Below are positions 17,293 through 25,907 of a stretch of DNA of 64,000 nucleotides, piece by piece. The DNA is from Kordiimonas laminariae (GTDB lineage Bacteria > Pseudomonadota > Alphaproteobacteria > Sphingomonadales > Kordiimonadaceae), in assembly GCF_023008165.1 (NCBI RefSeq), contig NZ_JAKQZA010000009.1, forward strand, positions 62,001 to 126,000. Direction: 5' to 3'. The notes beneath the pieces are model-generated. The model ran no database searches. It was not told the origin of the DNA and saw only the letters and a list, made by a program, of their open reading frames with translations. The position numbers and the translations under genes are program-made. Each line of letters opens with the position of its first letter. Position 1 is the stretch's first letter.

Positions 17293-18192
17293 CTATTCTT
17301 TGGCGTCAGGCACTTCTAAATACCAAGGTATTTTACCTTCTGGATATGGTGGTAGTGCATATAGCCAGCGCAGAGCCGAAAGGGCGGCATCGTGATAGAT
17401 AGTTGCATGGGTTTCCGTTTCACTTAAATCATCATAACGCCATGTAAGGCCATGTGGTGGGTTGTTCTTTAGCGCTGCAACGAGCTTATCAAGCCCCGCC
17501 TGCATAGCGAGCCCTTCATTTGCCATGGCAATGAACAAACGGCGATCTTGCTTCGAATGTTCTCCGAGCAGAGCAGGGGCGTTTCGCCCCAAGCGCTGAT
17601 CATCCCACCAGAGACTAGGGCTAATGGCGATATAATCATCAAACATCTCAGGTGCTTTTAGGAAGGTATCGGTTACAAAAAGCCCTGCAAGCGATTCACC
17701 CATAAGGGTTTTCTTGCCGTTTACTGGGTAATTTTTTTCCACAAAGGGCATTACTTCATCCGTTATGAAAGCGCGGAATTTAGCAGCCTGCCCGGAAGTG
17801 GGGAATTCATCGCGGTAACGTTTAACCTCAGCGGGGGGAGTAAGTTCGGCGCGGCGATCTTTGGTTTCAATGCCAACGATGATGAGCTTTTCATAGGTCC
17901 AGCTTAGGGCACCAAGATGCCCAAGACCTGCGATATGCTGAAAATCCTGCTTCAGGCCGCCATCCAGAAGATAAAGCACGCCGTAAGTCTCGTTCTCCTT
18001 GTAAGCGGGAGGTACCCAAATGTTGAGTTCGCGGGTGTCATCCATGATGTCTGATTTAAAATGGACCGTATGCCCGATGTTGATCTCTGAGCGTTTTGTT
18101 GCATCGCCTGCATTAATGTTAGGTGCGATGATAGCGGAGCCAACCAGCAGGCAAGCCAGTGTAAATATTTTTAACACGTTCTTTTCCCCCAT
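17293..18192 (-). CDS. Exported alpha/beta hydrolase, esterase (IroE/Fes-like) family
   Basis: A 299-residue serine hydrolase with a Sec signal peptide (VLKIFTLACLLVGSAIIAP). The putative-esterase fold shows WVPPAYKENETYGVLYLLDG near residue 60, nucleophile elbow MGESLAGLF (GxSxG) near 160, an acidic region SPSLWWDD near 190 and a His in ETHATIYHDA near 265. The relatives hydrolyse siderophore esters or simple acyl esters. The start at 18192 is chosen because AAGGA precedes it and it opens the signal peptide; upstream in-frame sequence has no ribosome site. Single gene. Confidence 0.85.
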   Translation of the reverse strand: MGEKNVLKIFTLACLLVGSAIIAPNINAGDATKRSEINIGHTVHFKSDIMDDTRELNIWVPPAYKENETYGVLYLLDGGLKQDFQHIAGLGHLGALSWTYEKLIIVGIETKDRRAELTPPAEVKRYRDEFPTSGQAAKFRAFITDEVMPFVEKNYPVNGKKTLMGESLAGLFVTDTFLKAPEMFDDYIAISPSLWWDDQRLGRNAPALLGEHSKQDRRLFIAMANEGLAMQAGLDKLVAALKNNPPHGLTWRYDDLSETETHATIYHDAALSALRWLYALPPYPEGKIPWYLEVPDAKE

Positions 18193-18370
18193 ATTTCCTT
18201 GCCTGTAAGCTAAGAGGTAATGTTCGGAAGGACAACAGAAAACTAGGAGAAATGCAGGGCTGTTTGTTCTCAGCAGTAAGAAAATACCCTTCACTGAAAA
18301 TAAGTTATTGTTTTCTGAAGAATGTTTGTTTTATAACGCCCCTATGAGCGCAACGCGCCACCAATCCTGT

Positions 18371-18457
18371 GCCCGCATGATGGAATTGGTAGACATACAA
18401 GACTTAAAATCTTGAGACCGTATGGTCGTGCCGGTTCGAGTCCGGCTGCGGGTACCA
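18371..18457 (+). tRNA. tRNA-Leu (anticodon UAA)
   Basis: An 87-base class II tRNA. Acceptor stem GCCCGCA / TGCGGGT, D-arm GGAATTGGTAGAC, anticodon stem CAAGA / TCTTG with loop CTTAAAA giving anticodon UAA, a variable arm, T-arm with GGTTCGAGTCC, and encoded ACCA end. Reads UUA codons (and UUG by wobble). A phage-like gene starts 66 bases downstream. Confidence 0.96.
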
Positions 18458-18523
18458 AATCTTCCTTTAAAACGTATTTCATGATATGCTACCCGCTTTA
18501 AAATTGCACTGTGGGGGTGTGAA

Positions 18524-18997
18524 ATGAATTCAGAGCAATTCTTGACGAGTACCATCCGTCCCGTGCTTGAAGACATGGGCATGTATTCTAAATCGGCAGA
18601 GAAAGTTCTGTTGATGACAGCTTGCCATGAAAGTGGCGGGTTTAGGTACCGCGCACAGGTTGGCGGACCTGCACGATCTTACTTTCAGATCGAACCAAAT
18701 ACTCTGGATGATCTTTATGAAAATTACCTGAGCTACCGACCTGAACGCCGGGAGCTTGTAGATAGTTATTTGCCTGACGATATGGACAGAAAAGAAGCGC
18801 TTGAAGAAAGTGATGATTATGCTTGTGCGGTGGCTCGGATGATCTATGCCCGCGTGCCGGAGGCGCTACCCGTTGAAGATGATACAGAAGCTATGGCGGA
18901 TTACTGTAAGCAGTATTGGAATACGGAATTGGGTAAAGCAACGCCGGAGAAATATCTGGTAGATTATTACAGGTATAAACCACCGGGTTACGATTGA
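18524..18997 (+). CDS. Phage-like protein, possible lysozyme/transglycosylase-like
   Basis: A 157-residue protein resembling small proteins found in podophage-type genomes, in which an early Glu lies in a lysozyme-like context: LLMTACHESGGFRYRAQVGG near residues 29-48, then ARSYFQIEPNT near 50. ACHESGG, with a Glu followed by SGG, and YFQIEP recall goose-type lysozyme or SLT transglycosylase active sites. The remainder is charged and helical. No signal peptide is visible, so a free cytoplasmic or holin-dependent protein is likely. It directly follows a tRNA gene, a favourite integration site, and may be a phage remnant. The assignment is by motif resemblance only. Confidence 0.55.
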   Translation: MNSEQFLTSTIRPVLEDMGMYSKSAEKVLLMTACHESGGFRYRAQVGGPARSYFQIEPNTLDDLYENYLSYRPERRELVDSYLPDDMDRKEALEESDDYACAVARMIYARVPEALPVEDDTEAMADYCKQYWNTELGKATPEKYLVDYYRYKPPGYD

Positions 18998-19017
18998 GGA
19001 AATAGAGGAAGTAAAAG

Positions 19018-19043
19018 AAAGCGGGCCGGGGCCCGCTTTTTTG
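19018..19043. terminator. Intrinsic terminator after the phage-like gene
   Basis: AAAGCGGGC / GCCCGCTTT form a 9-bp stem around CGGG, followed by six T. It ends the phage-like gene and, read on the other strand, the convergent TonB receptor gene, which stops 15 bases away. Confidence 0.9.
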
Positions 19044-19057
19044 TTGTTTTGAAATGT

Positions 19058-21199
19058 TTAGAATTCTGCGTGGAAAGAAACCTTGAAGTTGCGGCCCGGT
19101 AGTGGTGCTACATCCTTAAGGAAGCTTGTGTGCTGACGTGCGTCAGAATTTGTAAGGTTCGTACCGCGTAGTTCGAAGGAAAGACCTTTGTTTTCGAACG
19201 GACGTACTGTCAAATATGTATTCCAAAGTACATAATCGTCTGTAGGAATTTCAAAGTCAGCAGTACGGTTTTGTTCTGCGGCATATTCAAGTTCCGTGCG
19301 GAAATCGAATGTTTCTGAACGTGCATCAAAACCGAGCAAACCGCGGAATGGCGGGATGCGAGGCAGGTTGCGAGATGCTACGCTATCATCAAGTTTCGCG
19401 CGAACGAAATCAGCTTGCCCATCAAGGTGGAAATCAACATCGCCGAATGTGTCAGTTGATGCTGTACCAAGATGGAATTCAGCTTTTGTTTCGAAGCCAT
19501 AAAGCTTTGCGTCTTCAGCTCTGAATTCAAAGACAGTAAGGCCATCTTCTTCTTCGCCAGTTGCTGCTTCATAAATGAAATCATCATAGTTTGTGATGAA
19601 GCCATTAATAACCATGCTGAATGGACCAGTGGCATAAGTGAAAGTTGCTTCAATACCAAAAGCAGTCTCCAGACCAAGGTCTGGATCGCCTAGTTCAAAC
19701 GCATCTGTCGCAAGGTGTGGGCCATTAGAGAAGAGTTCTTCTGTCGATGGTGCACGCTCTGTACGGTATACAGAAACACCAAGGAATGCATCATCTGATA
19801 GATCATATCCAACACCTGCAGACGCGCTGAAACCATTGAAGTTGCGCTCAACATTTGTACCATCAACTTCATAAGTCGTGCGTTCGTAGCGGGCACCCAA
19901 GTCAACGTGCCATGCACCAGTGCGGTAATCTTTCACTGTATAGAAACCATACTGGTTGCTTGTTGTCGGTGGAACAAAAGCTTCCTCACCAACAGCAGAG
20001 AATTCGCGGTGGCGAATTTGAACGCCTGTTGTACCGCGCCAGTCTCCGGACCAGTTTTCTACAAGATCAAGGCGACCTTCCCAACCTTCGTTGGCGAATA
20101 GAGTGCCGATTTCATCACCTTCAAGCTCTTGGTGCTCGTAATCAGCATAACCGAAGCGAAGCTTCGCTTTTTTGAAGATGCCAAGGTTTGTATCAAGTTC
20201 ACCAATCAGATCGAAGCGTGTTTGATCAAGGTCGATTGATACGAGTTCTTCTTCTTCCTCGCCTTCTTCCTCATCATGTTCTTCGCCTTCTTCTTCTTCA
20301 TGTCCGTGGCCACCTGGTACACCGTATGTGCTATCAAGCTTACGTACGTTGAAGCCTAAGAAACCGTTTTCGAACAGGAAGGAAAGCCCAACCGAACCGC
20401 CTTTGGTTTCAGTAGCAGAGTTTTCTACTGTGCCGAATGCTTCTTCCTCTTCCTCGTGGCCTTCTTCTTCCTCTTCTTCTTCCATAGCACGAAGAAGTGC
20501 TGATTCAGCAAAGCCCGGAATGTCATAATCATCTGTGTCACGGTAAAGACCGTCTGCGTGCAGAACAACTTTTGTGCCGCCGAAATCACCGAGTGTCAGA
20601 TTAAAAGCACCAGTGAACTCATCGCCATTATCAACTGTAGAGTGACCATAGCGGAATGCACCTTCAAACCCATCTTCTGGTGCAGCAACTGGAATACGGC
20701 CGTCAAATACGTTGATGACACCACCAGCAGCTGAACTACCGAATTGAAGCATCGCAGTACCGCGAAGGATTTCGATGCGCTCAGCAAGGGCTGGTTCAAC
20801 TGCAACTGCATGATCTGGGCTGGTTGAAGATGCATCAATAGAGCCGAGGCCTGAATCTAGAACGCGGATACGGTCACCGCCAAGGCCGCGAATGATCGGA
20901 CGGCTGGCGCCTGGGCCGAAGAACGTTGAAGAAATACCTGGCTGACGGCGTAATGTTTCACCAATGGAACCATCAAGCTGACGGAGGATTTCATCCTTCT
21001 TCAAAATTGTTGTGCCAAGAATTGTTTCGCCAAGTTTGCGGCCTTCATAGGCGCTTGAAACAACAATTTCCTCTAGCTGTTCTTCAAGAGGTGGTGCAGC
21101 GCGCTTTGTTGCAAGAGCGGCGCCTGAAACCAGTGTAGTTGACGCCAGAAGTGCAGCGATGCGCCCGCTGTTCCGGAGTGTTTTATTAACTTTAGACAT
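19058..21199 (-). CDS. TonB-dependent receptor with His/Glu-rich inserts, probable zinc uptake
   Basis: A 713-residue outer-membrane receptor: signal peptide (IAALLASTTLVSGAALA), TonB box EEIVVSS, plug domain (RQPGISSTFFGPGASRPIIR, ILRGTAMLQFGSSAAGGVINV) and a 22-strand-type barrel ending in FKVSFHAEF. Two extracellular-loop-like stretches are extremely acidic and His-containing: one around residue 245 (EEEEEEEGHEEEEE) and one around residue 300 (GGHGHEEEEGEEHDEEEG). These resemble the metal-binding loops of ZnuD-type zinc receptors. It is last gene of a leftward operon with two small exported His-containing proteins, and Zur-like boxes lie upstream. The start at 21199 has AGGAAAT at good spacing. 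Confidence 0.88.
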   Translation of the reverse strand: MSKVNKTLRNSGRIAALLASTTLVSGAALATKRAAPPLEEQLEEIVVSSAYEGRKLGETILGTTILKKDEILRQLDGSIGETLRRQPGISSTFFGPGASRPIIRGLGGDRIRVLDSGLGSIDASSTSPDHAVAVEPALAERIEILRGTAMLQFGSSAAGGVINVFDGRIPVAAPEDGFEGAFRYGHSTVDNGDEFTGAFNLTLGDFGGTKVVLHADGLYRDTDDYDIPGFAESALLRAMEEEEEEEGHEEEEEAFGTVENSATETKGGSVGLSFLFENGFLGFNVRKLDSTYGVPGGHGHEEEEGEEHDEEEGEEEEELVSIDLDQTRFDLIGELDTNLGIFKKAKLRFGYADYEHQELEGDEIGTLFANEGWEGRLDLVENWSGDWRGTTGVQIRHREFSAVGEEAFVPPTTSNQYGFYTVKDYRTGAWHVDLGARYERTTYEVDGTNVERNFNGFSASAGVGYDLSDDAFLGVSVYRTERAPSTEELFSNGPHLATDAFELGDPDLGLETAFGIEATFTYATGPFSMVINGFITNYDDFIYEAATGEEEDGLTVFEFRAEDAKLYGFETKAEFHLGTASTDTFGDVDFHLDGQADFVRAKLDDSVASRNLPRIPPFRGLLGFDARSETFDFRTELEYAAEQNRTADFEIPTDDYVLWNTYLTVRPFENKGLSFELRGTNLTNSDARQHTSFLKDVAPLPGRNFKVSFHAEF

Positions 21200-21240
21200 T
21201 TTAATTTCCTGTAATCCCTGTGGGTTGTTGTTCATTTGTA

Positions 21241-21540
21241 TTAAGAGAACAACAGGGCGGGAGGAGCCCTGATTGCAGCGCTCTGCAAAGGCTCAGCAAT
21301 AATCAGGCTGATTAAGGAAATAGGTTCTTTAGGCAGTGCACCACCATCTGGCAGAGCAAGCTGTGGTTCACTACTTATTAGGCCAAGGTCGTCATTGTAT
21401 GAAGCCGCTATCAAACACTCACCGTGTTGTGGATTGATTTCATGATCAATCGCATGAACGGCGGTAATTGATTGCGACAGTACAAAGCCAAATAGCGCAA
21501 TAAGCCTTATATAATATGATGTTTTCTTAAGCGTAGGCAC
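21241..21540 (-). CDS. Small exported protein, possible metal-binding (DUF2946-like)
   Basis: A 99-residue protein with an N-terminal signal (YYIRLIALFGFVLSQSITA) and a short mature part. HEINPQHGECLIAA supplies two His and a Cys, and the end reads RAPPALLFS. The layout matches its upstream neighbour (110 residues), so the two are probably paralogues. Small His/Cys proteins ending in RAPP or RGPP motifs occur beside metal TonB receptors; some are annotated DUF2946. GTG at 21540 is the only reasonable start. It lies 41 bases before the TonB receptor. Function unproven. Confidence 0.65.
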   Translation of the reverse strand: MPTLKKTSYYIRLIALFGFVLSQSITAVHAIDHEINPQHGECLIAASYNDDLGLISSEPQLALPDGGALPKEPISLISLIIAEPLQSAAIRAPPALLFS

Positions 21541-21618
21541 GCTTCAATCTCACTGTATTTAACCCAAATATGGCACAGGTTGGCTACATTTCGGGTGTGG
21601 TTTCACAAAGGGGTTTCT

Positions 21619-21951
21619 TTATGAAAGTGAGAGTGGAGGTGCGCGAGCTTGAAGGTTTTCAGCTTGCGTAAATGCAACGCTGTCAACTTCAGTGGCAATG
21701 CTGAAAGTGTAGTGTACTTGCTCTTCTATAGAGAAGGAGGCCGGGGCACAGTCTAAATCATCAGCCTGCTTAACTGCCGCTGCGATAATACAAGGGTGCC
21801 CATCATGGCTGTGTTCGGTTTCACCGTAAGCAGCAATGTGTGCCGTTGTGAAAATCTGAGCAAGCAGGAAGAAAACAGCGAACAACGAAGCAAGCCGGGT
21901 CTGTTTCAGCCCAGCCATAAAAGGTGCTTTTGTTTTTGCTCTAATGCCCAC
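21619..21951 (-). CDS. Small exported His-rich protein, paralogue of its neighbour
   Basis: A 110-residue protein with a signal-peptide-like N-terminus (LASLFAVFFLLAQIFTTAHI) and a His-rich stretch, ETEHSHDGHPCIIAA, then a linker and the C-terminal ARAPPLSLS. The HxHxxHxC arrangement parallels HEINPQHGECLIAA in the next gene. First gene of the probable zinc operon. The start is either GTG 21951 (given) or ATG 21918; neither has a strong ribosome site. Likely periplasmic metal carrier or sensor; this is inference. Confidence 0.62.
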   Translation of the reverse strand: MGIRAKTKAPFMAGLKQTRLASLFAVFFLLAQIFTTAHIAAYGETEHSHDGHPCIIAAAVKQADDLDCAPASFSIEEQVHYTFSIATEVDSVAFTQAENLQARAPPLSLS

Positions 21952-21997
21952 TTCAGTCTCTGTACACTATTGTTCAGATCGAATTCATCTTCGCCTA

Positions 21998-22012
21998 CAG
22001 TATAATATAGCC
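21998..22012 (-). promoter_or_regulatory. Zur-box-like element overlapping a promoter candidate
   Basis: CAGTATAATATAGCC shares the TATAATATA core with the alphaproteobacterial Zur consensus TGTTATAATATAACA, though the flanks fit poorly. On the minus strand it overlaps a candidate promoter with -10 TATACT and -35 TTGCTC, 16 bases apart, facing the small metal proteins. Repression by zinc-loaded Zur would fit this geometry. Confidence 0.4.
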
Positions 22013-22040
22013 TTGATCAAGAGCAAAGGGATGAACTGAT

Positions 22041-22055
22041 CGTTATATTGTACAA
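22041..22055. promoter_or_regulatory. Second Zur-box-like element
   Basis: CGTTATATTGTACAA matches 11 of 15 positions of the inverted Zur consensus TGTTATATTATAACA. It lies 90 bases upstream of the metal operon and 157 upstream of the M1 peptidase, so either side could be controlled. Confidence 0.4.
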
Positions 22056-22211
22056 TTGTTTTATGATGATAAACGAAAGGTTTAGGGCGAAGAATAATGC
22101 TACAAGAATACTTGAGTATATCGTTTTTCCCTATATGTTCATCTGGGATAAATGCGGTGGGCATAGCTTTTTTGGGCGCCGCAGATAATCAAAACTTGGG
22201 AGAAAAGCCGA

Positions 22212-24689
22212 ATGTTACGCAACATTCTTATGGTGGGTGCTACTCTCGCTCTCGTAGGCAGCTCTGCTGTTTATGCTGATGCAGTGAAGCAAACCAAGGG
22301 GAAGTATGAGGATAAATTCCGCCAGTTGGAAGAAATTCTACCAACCCCTAACGTGTACCGTAATGCCGCTGGTGAACCTGGCCATGCATATTGGCAGCAA
22401 AAGGTTGACTATGACATCAAAGCGAACCTTGATGAAGCAAAGCGCCGTATTACTGCGACAGAAGACATTACCTATACAAACAATTCGCCAGACACACTGA
22501 AGTATCTGTGGCTGCAGCTTGATCAAAATATTTTCAAGCCAGACAGTATTGCCAATATGGCAAACAACTTTGGTGGTATTGGCCGCCGCGGTCCTGCTGC
22601 GGCAGCTGGTGATGCTAGCCGTCCAGCTCGCCTTAGCCTTGGTGAACTTCGCCGTCAGCAGTATCTGACTGACAATGAAGTTGGTTATGATATCCAGGCC
22701 GTAACAGCAAACGGTAAGGCACTTAAGCACACAATCGTTGGCACGCTAATGCGTGTTGATCTGCCAACACCGCTGAAGCCGGGCAAAAGCACAGAGTTTA
22801 CTGTGCAGTGGGCTTTCAATATTGTTGAAGAAGATGCCGTATCAGCACGTTCTGGTTACGAGCACTTCCCTGATGATGAACGCGAAGGCGGTAATGATAT
22901 CTTCCTTCTAGCTCAGTGGTTCCCACGTCTTGTTGCTTATACAGATTATGAAGCCTGGACTAATAAAGAGTTCCTTGGTCGCGGTGAATTCACACTTGAG
23001 TTCGGTGACTATGAAGTGGAAATGACAGTTCCGGCTGATCATATCGTTTCCTCTACAGGTGTTCTTCAAAACCCTAAGCAGGTTCTGACTGCAGAACAAC
23101 GGGCACGTCTTGAAGAAGCAAAAACAGCAAAACGTCCAGTATTTGTTGTGACAGCTGAAGAAGCGCTGGAGAACGAAAAAGAAGGCACAACAGACACAAA
23201 AACTTGGAAGTTTGAAGCTGAAAACGTACGTGATTTCGCGTGGGCTTCTTCTCGTAAGTTTATGTGGGATGCGAAAGGTTATCAGCAGGGCGGTAACGAT
23301 ATGCCGTTCGTTATGGCAATGTCTTTCTATCCGAAAGAAGGCGGTGACCTGTGGAAGAAATACTCAACAGAGTCAATCATCCATACGATGGAAGTTTATA
23401 GCCGGTTCTCCTTCGATTACCCAGATCCTGTAGCTCAGTCTGTAAACGGCCCTGTTGGTGGTATGGAATACCCAATGATCACCTTCAATGGTCCTCGTAC
23501 AACTCTACAAGACGACGGTTCGCGCACATATTCTCTTGCTGAGAAGCGTTTCCTTATCGGTGTGGTAATCCACGAAGTTGGCCATAACTATTTCCCAATG
23601 ATCGTGAACTCTGACGAGCGTCAGTGGACATGGATGGACGAAGGCTTGAACAGCTTCCTTGATGGTGTTGCTGGCCGTGAATGGGATCCCACTATTCCTT
23701 GGGGCGTTGAGCCACGCGATATCACTGGTTACATGAAGTCCAACACACAAGTGCCAATCATGACACAGTCTGATAGTGTGCTTCGTCTTGGCCCGAATGC
23801 TTATACAAAGCCAGCTGCTGCGCTTAACATTCTGCGTGAAACTATTCTTGGTCGTGAACTGTTTGATTATGCGTTCAAAGAATATTCAATGCGCTGGAAG
23901 CATAAGCGTCCGACACCATCTGATTTCTTCCGTACCATGGAAGAAGCTTCTGGTGTTGACCTTGACTGGTTCTGGCGTGGTTGGTTCTTCTCTACAGACC
24001 ATGTAGATATCTCACTAGACCGTATCTACAAGATGCGTATGGATACTAAAGATCCAGATATCGATTACGCGCGTCGCCGTGAAGAAGAGCATGCGAAACC
24101 TACGTCACTTACGAATATCCGTAACAAAGAGATTGGTAAAACGTGGGTTGAACTAAATCCTGATGTGAAAGACTTTCACGATGAAAATGATCGCTGGACA
24201 GTAACAAACAAGCAGCGCAACAAATACAACAGCTTCCTTAAAGGTCTGAAGCCTTGGGAACGTAAAGTGTTTGATCGTGCTGTATCAGAAGACAAGAATT
24301 ATTACGTTCTTGAGTTCTCGAACAAGGGTGGCCTTGTAATGCCGATTATTCTCGGTCTTACATATGCTGACGGTACAACAGAGAAGCAGTATATCCCTGC
24401 TGAAATCTGGCGCCGTACCCCTGATGCGGTTAAGAAGCTGATTGTAACAGACAAAAATAAAGAGCTAGTACAAGTGGTTGTTGACCCTGATTGGGAAACT
24501 GCTGATACAGATGTGGAAAATAACCATTACCCACGCCGTATCGTTCCTTCACGTGTTGAAACATATAAGCGTAGCCGTAGCTCCAGCCTTGCAGGTCGTG
24601 ATCTGATGCAGGAAGCTACAACAAAGCTTAAGAAGGACGAAAAGAAAGACGAAAAAACTTCTGAGAAAAAAGAAGGTGACGCAAGCTAA
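22212..24689 (+). CDS. Exported M1 family metallopeptidase
   Basis: An 825-residue zinc aminopeptidase with a Sec signal peptide (ILMVGATLALVGSSAVYA). The zinc motif HEVGHNY starts near residue 454, with the third ligand Glu 19 residues on in WMDEGLN. The exopeptidase motif GGMEYP (variant of GAMEN) lies near residue 416. The N-terminal beta domain contains LQLDQNIF. The C-terminus is Lys/Glu-rich (KKDEKKDEKTSEKKEGD), possibly unfolded. Ribosome site GGGAGAAA precedes the ATG. The stop overlaps the next start (TAATG), so the DUF6702 gene is coupled and probably works with it in the periplasm. Confidence 0.93.
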   Translation: MLRNILMVGATLALVGSSAVYADAVKQTKGKYEDKFRQLEEILPTPNVYRNAAGEPGHAYWQQKVDYDIKANLDEAKRRITATEDITYTNNSPDTLKYLWLQLDQNIFKPDSIANMANNFGGIGRRGPAAAAGDASRPARLSLGELRRQQYLTDNEVGYDIQAVTANGKALKHTIVGTLMRVDLPTPLKPGKSTEFTVQWAFNIVEEDAVSARSGYEHFPDDEREGGNDIFLLAQWFPRLVAYTDYEAWTNKEFLGRGEFTLEFGDYEVEMTVPADHIVSSTGVLQNPKQVLTAEQRARLEEAKTAKRPVFVVTAEEALENEKEGTTDTKTWKFEAENVRDFAWASSRKFMWDAKGYQQGGNDMPFVMAMSFYPKEGGDLWKKYSTESIIHTMEVYSRFSFDYPDPVAQSVNGPVGGMEYPMITFNGPRTTLQDDGSRTYSLAEKRFLIGVVIHEVGHNYFPMIVNSDERQWTWMDEGLNSFLDGVAGREWDPTIPWGVEPRDITGYMKSNTQVPIMTQSDSVLRLGPNAYTKPAAALNILRETILGRELFDYAFKEYSMRWKHKRPTPSDFFRTMEEASGVDLDWFWRGWFFSTDHVDISLDRIYKMRMDTKDPDIDYARRREEEHAKPTSLTNIRNKEIGKTWVELNPDVKDFHDENDRWTVTNKQRNKYNSFLKGLKPWERKVFDRAVSEDKNYYVLEFSNKGGLVMPIILGLTYADGTTEKQYIPAEIWRRTPDAVKKLIVTDKNKELVQVVVDPDWETADTDVENNHYPRRIVPSRVETYKRSRSSSLAGRDLMQEATTKLKKDEKKDEKTSEKKEGDAS

Positions 24690-25195
24690 TGCGCGTTTTT
24701 CTAGCATCAGTTTTGATGATTATTGTGGGGGTGCTAAGCGCCCCCACTTTTGCTCACCAGCAGAAGACAGCGATCTCTCGGGTTTTCTTTAACCCGCGCA
24801 CTCAGAATATTGAAATAGAACACCGTTTCTATATTCACGATGCGGAGCATGCTGTGAAACAGCTGTTTGACAGGAATGCAGATATCCTTAGCAGGGAAGA
24901 GACACGCTCCACCTTTGCTGATTATGTGGCGAAGACGTTTACTATAGCAGGCGCAGACGGCACAGTAATACCGCTTGAAGATGTTGGTTATGAAATGGAT
25001 GGCCGATATTTTTGGGTATATCAGGAAGCAAAGCCGCAACCAGAATTGGCTGGGCTTCTGGTGAAAAGCGATACCCTTAGAGAAGTTTGGCCTTCACAGA
25101 TTAACACTGTGAATATCGAGGGTAACGGGGATATACAGACCGTTACGTTTGAAGGTGATGCCGAAGTTCTTGGTGTCGACTTTGATGGTAACTAA
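24689..25195 (+). CDS. DUF6702 family exported protein
   Basis: A 168-residue protein with signal peptide (VFLASVLMIIVGVLSAPTFA) followed by HQQKTAISRVFFNPRTQNIE and HRFYIHDAEHAV, the DUF6702 pattern. The family is regularly encoded beside M1-type peptidases, exactly as here by a one-base overlap, and has no assigned function. The mature protein is predicted beta-rich and small enough to be an inhibitor, chaperone or substrate-docking partner of the peptidase. Ends just before a strong bidirectional terminator. Confidence 0.82.
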   Translation: MRVFLASVLMIIVGVLSAPTFAHQQKTAISRVFFNPRTQNIEIEHRFYIHDAEHAVKQLFDRNADILSREETRSTFADYVAKTFTIAGADGTVIPLEDVGYEMDGRYFWVYQEAKPQPELAGLLVKSDTLREVWPSQINTVNIEGNGDIQTVTFEGDAEVLGVDFDGN

Positions 25196-25201
25196 AAGTT
25201 A

Positions 25202-25230
25202 AAAAGGCCCGGCAATGACCGGGCCCTTTT
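25202..25230. terminator. Bidirectional terminator after DUF6702
   Basis: AAAAGGCCCGG pairs with CCGGGCCCTTTT (one bulged base) around a 6-base loop, with A- and T-runs at the two sides. It separates convergent genes whose stops lie 2 to 7 bases away. Confidence 0.9.
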
Positions 25231-25231
25231 A

Positions 25232-25897
25232 TTATAGGCTCTTGAAGCTTTCCAGTTCTGATAACTGTTCTTCCAATTTTTTGAAGCGGCTCCCCGCAAG
25301 GCCATCAGCAATTTTTTTCATTACTGAATTTTCTGCAAGAAACTTACCGTATTTCCGTGAAGCGTATATCGCCGTAATAGATGCAGTGATCGCCAAACCA
25401 ATATTTACCCACAGCCAATCAGAAGGTAGATGGGGCATAATATCAGCGCCGAATATGCCTTTAGCTACAACCAGTAAAATGGATACACCAATTATCGGAG
25501 ATAAGCAGAATACACCGGTAATAAAACGTAGCTGAAACCGTTTTAGTTTTACTACTCTTTCCTGAAGTTCGGTTACGGGCGCGCTGAAATCAAATTTCGA
25601 AATATGGGTTAACTGGTAAGCGCCTGCTATGATCATTACGATCCCGCCTATGTGAAGCAGAATAGCTGGAAACTTATAGCTACCGATAAAATCATCAGAA
25701 CCAATAAAACTGCCCATCAAAAACACTACAATCACGCCGAAGATGATATCAAACCATGGTTCAATCTGCAGGCCAAAGGCGCTTTTCTCCAGTTTTTCTT
25801 TCTTCAGGCTGCTAATAAGCTCTGCATTCAAACGCATGGATTTTTCTAACTGGGTGTTTTGTGCATCCCATGCCTTTTTCATCTCATCCAGATCCAT
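25232..25897 (-). CDS. Membrane protein paired with an ECF sigma factor, possible anti-sigma partner
   Basis: A 221-residue protein: N-terminal soluble segment MDLDEMKKAWDAQNTQLEKS, then four hydrophobic segments (IIFGVIVVFLMGSFIG, AILLHIGGIVMIIAGAYQL, FITGVFCLSPIIGVSILLVV, WVNIGLAITASITAIYAS), and a charged C-terminal helix (SRFKKLEEQLSELESF). The MDLDEMKKAWDAQN start is seen in small membrane proteins following ECF sigma genes in several phyla, so a role in holding the sigma factor is plausible but unproven. The start at 25897 has AAGGAT 6 bases upstream and stands 10 bases after the sigma stop. Confidence 0.72.
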   Translation of the reverse strand: MDLDEMKKAWDAQNTQLEKSMRLNAELISSLKKEKLEKSAFGLQIEPWFDIIFGVIVVFLMGSFIGSDDFIGSYKFPAILLHIGGIVMIIAGAYQLTHISKFDFSAPVTELQERVVKLKRFQLRFITGVFCLSPIIGVSILLVVAKGIFGADIMPHLPSDWLWVNIGLAITASITAIYASRKYGKFLAENSVMKKIADGLAGSRFKKLEEQLSELESFKSL

Positions 25898-25907
25898 TTT
25901 TCTATCC

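Noticed and set aside
18371-18457. tRNA-end duplication marking an intact prophage
   Set aside because: No second copy of the tRNA 3' end is visible in the window and only one phage-like gene is present.
20240-20490. CRISPR-like or tandem DNA repeat
   Set aside because: The repetition is codon-level Glu/His bias in one reading frame, without spacer-repeat structure.
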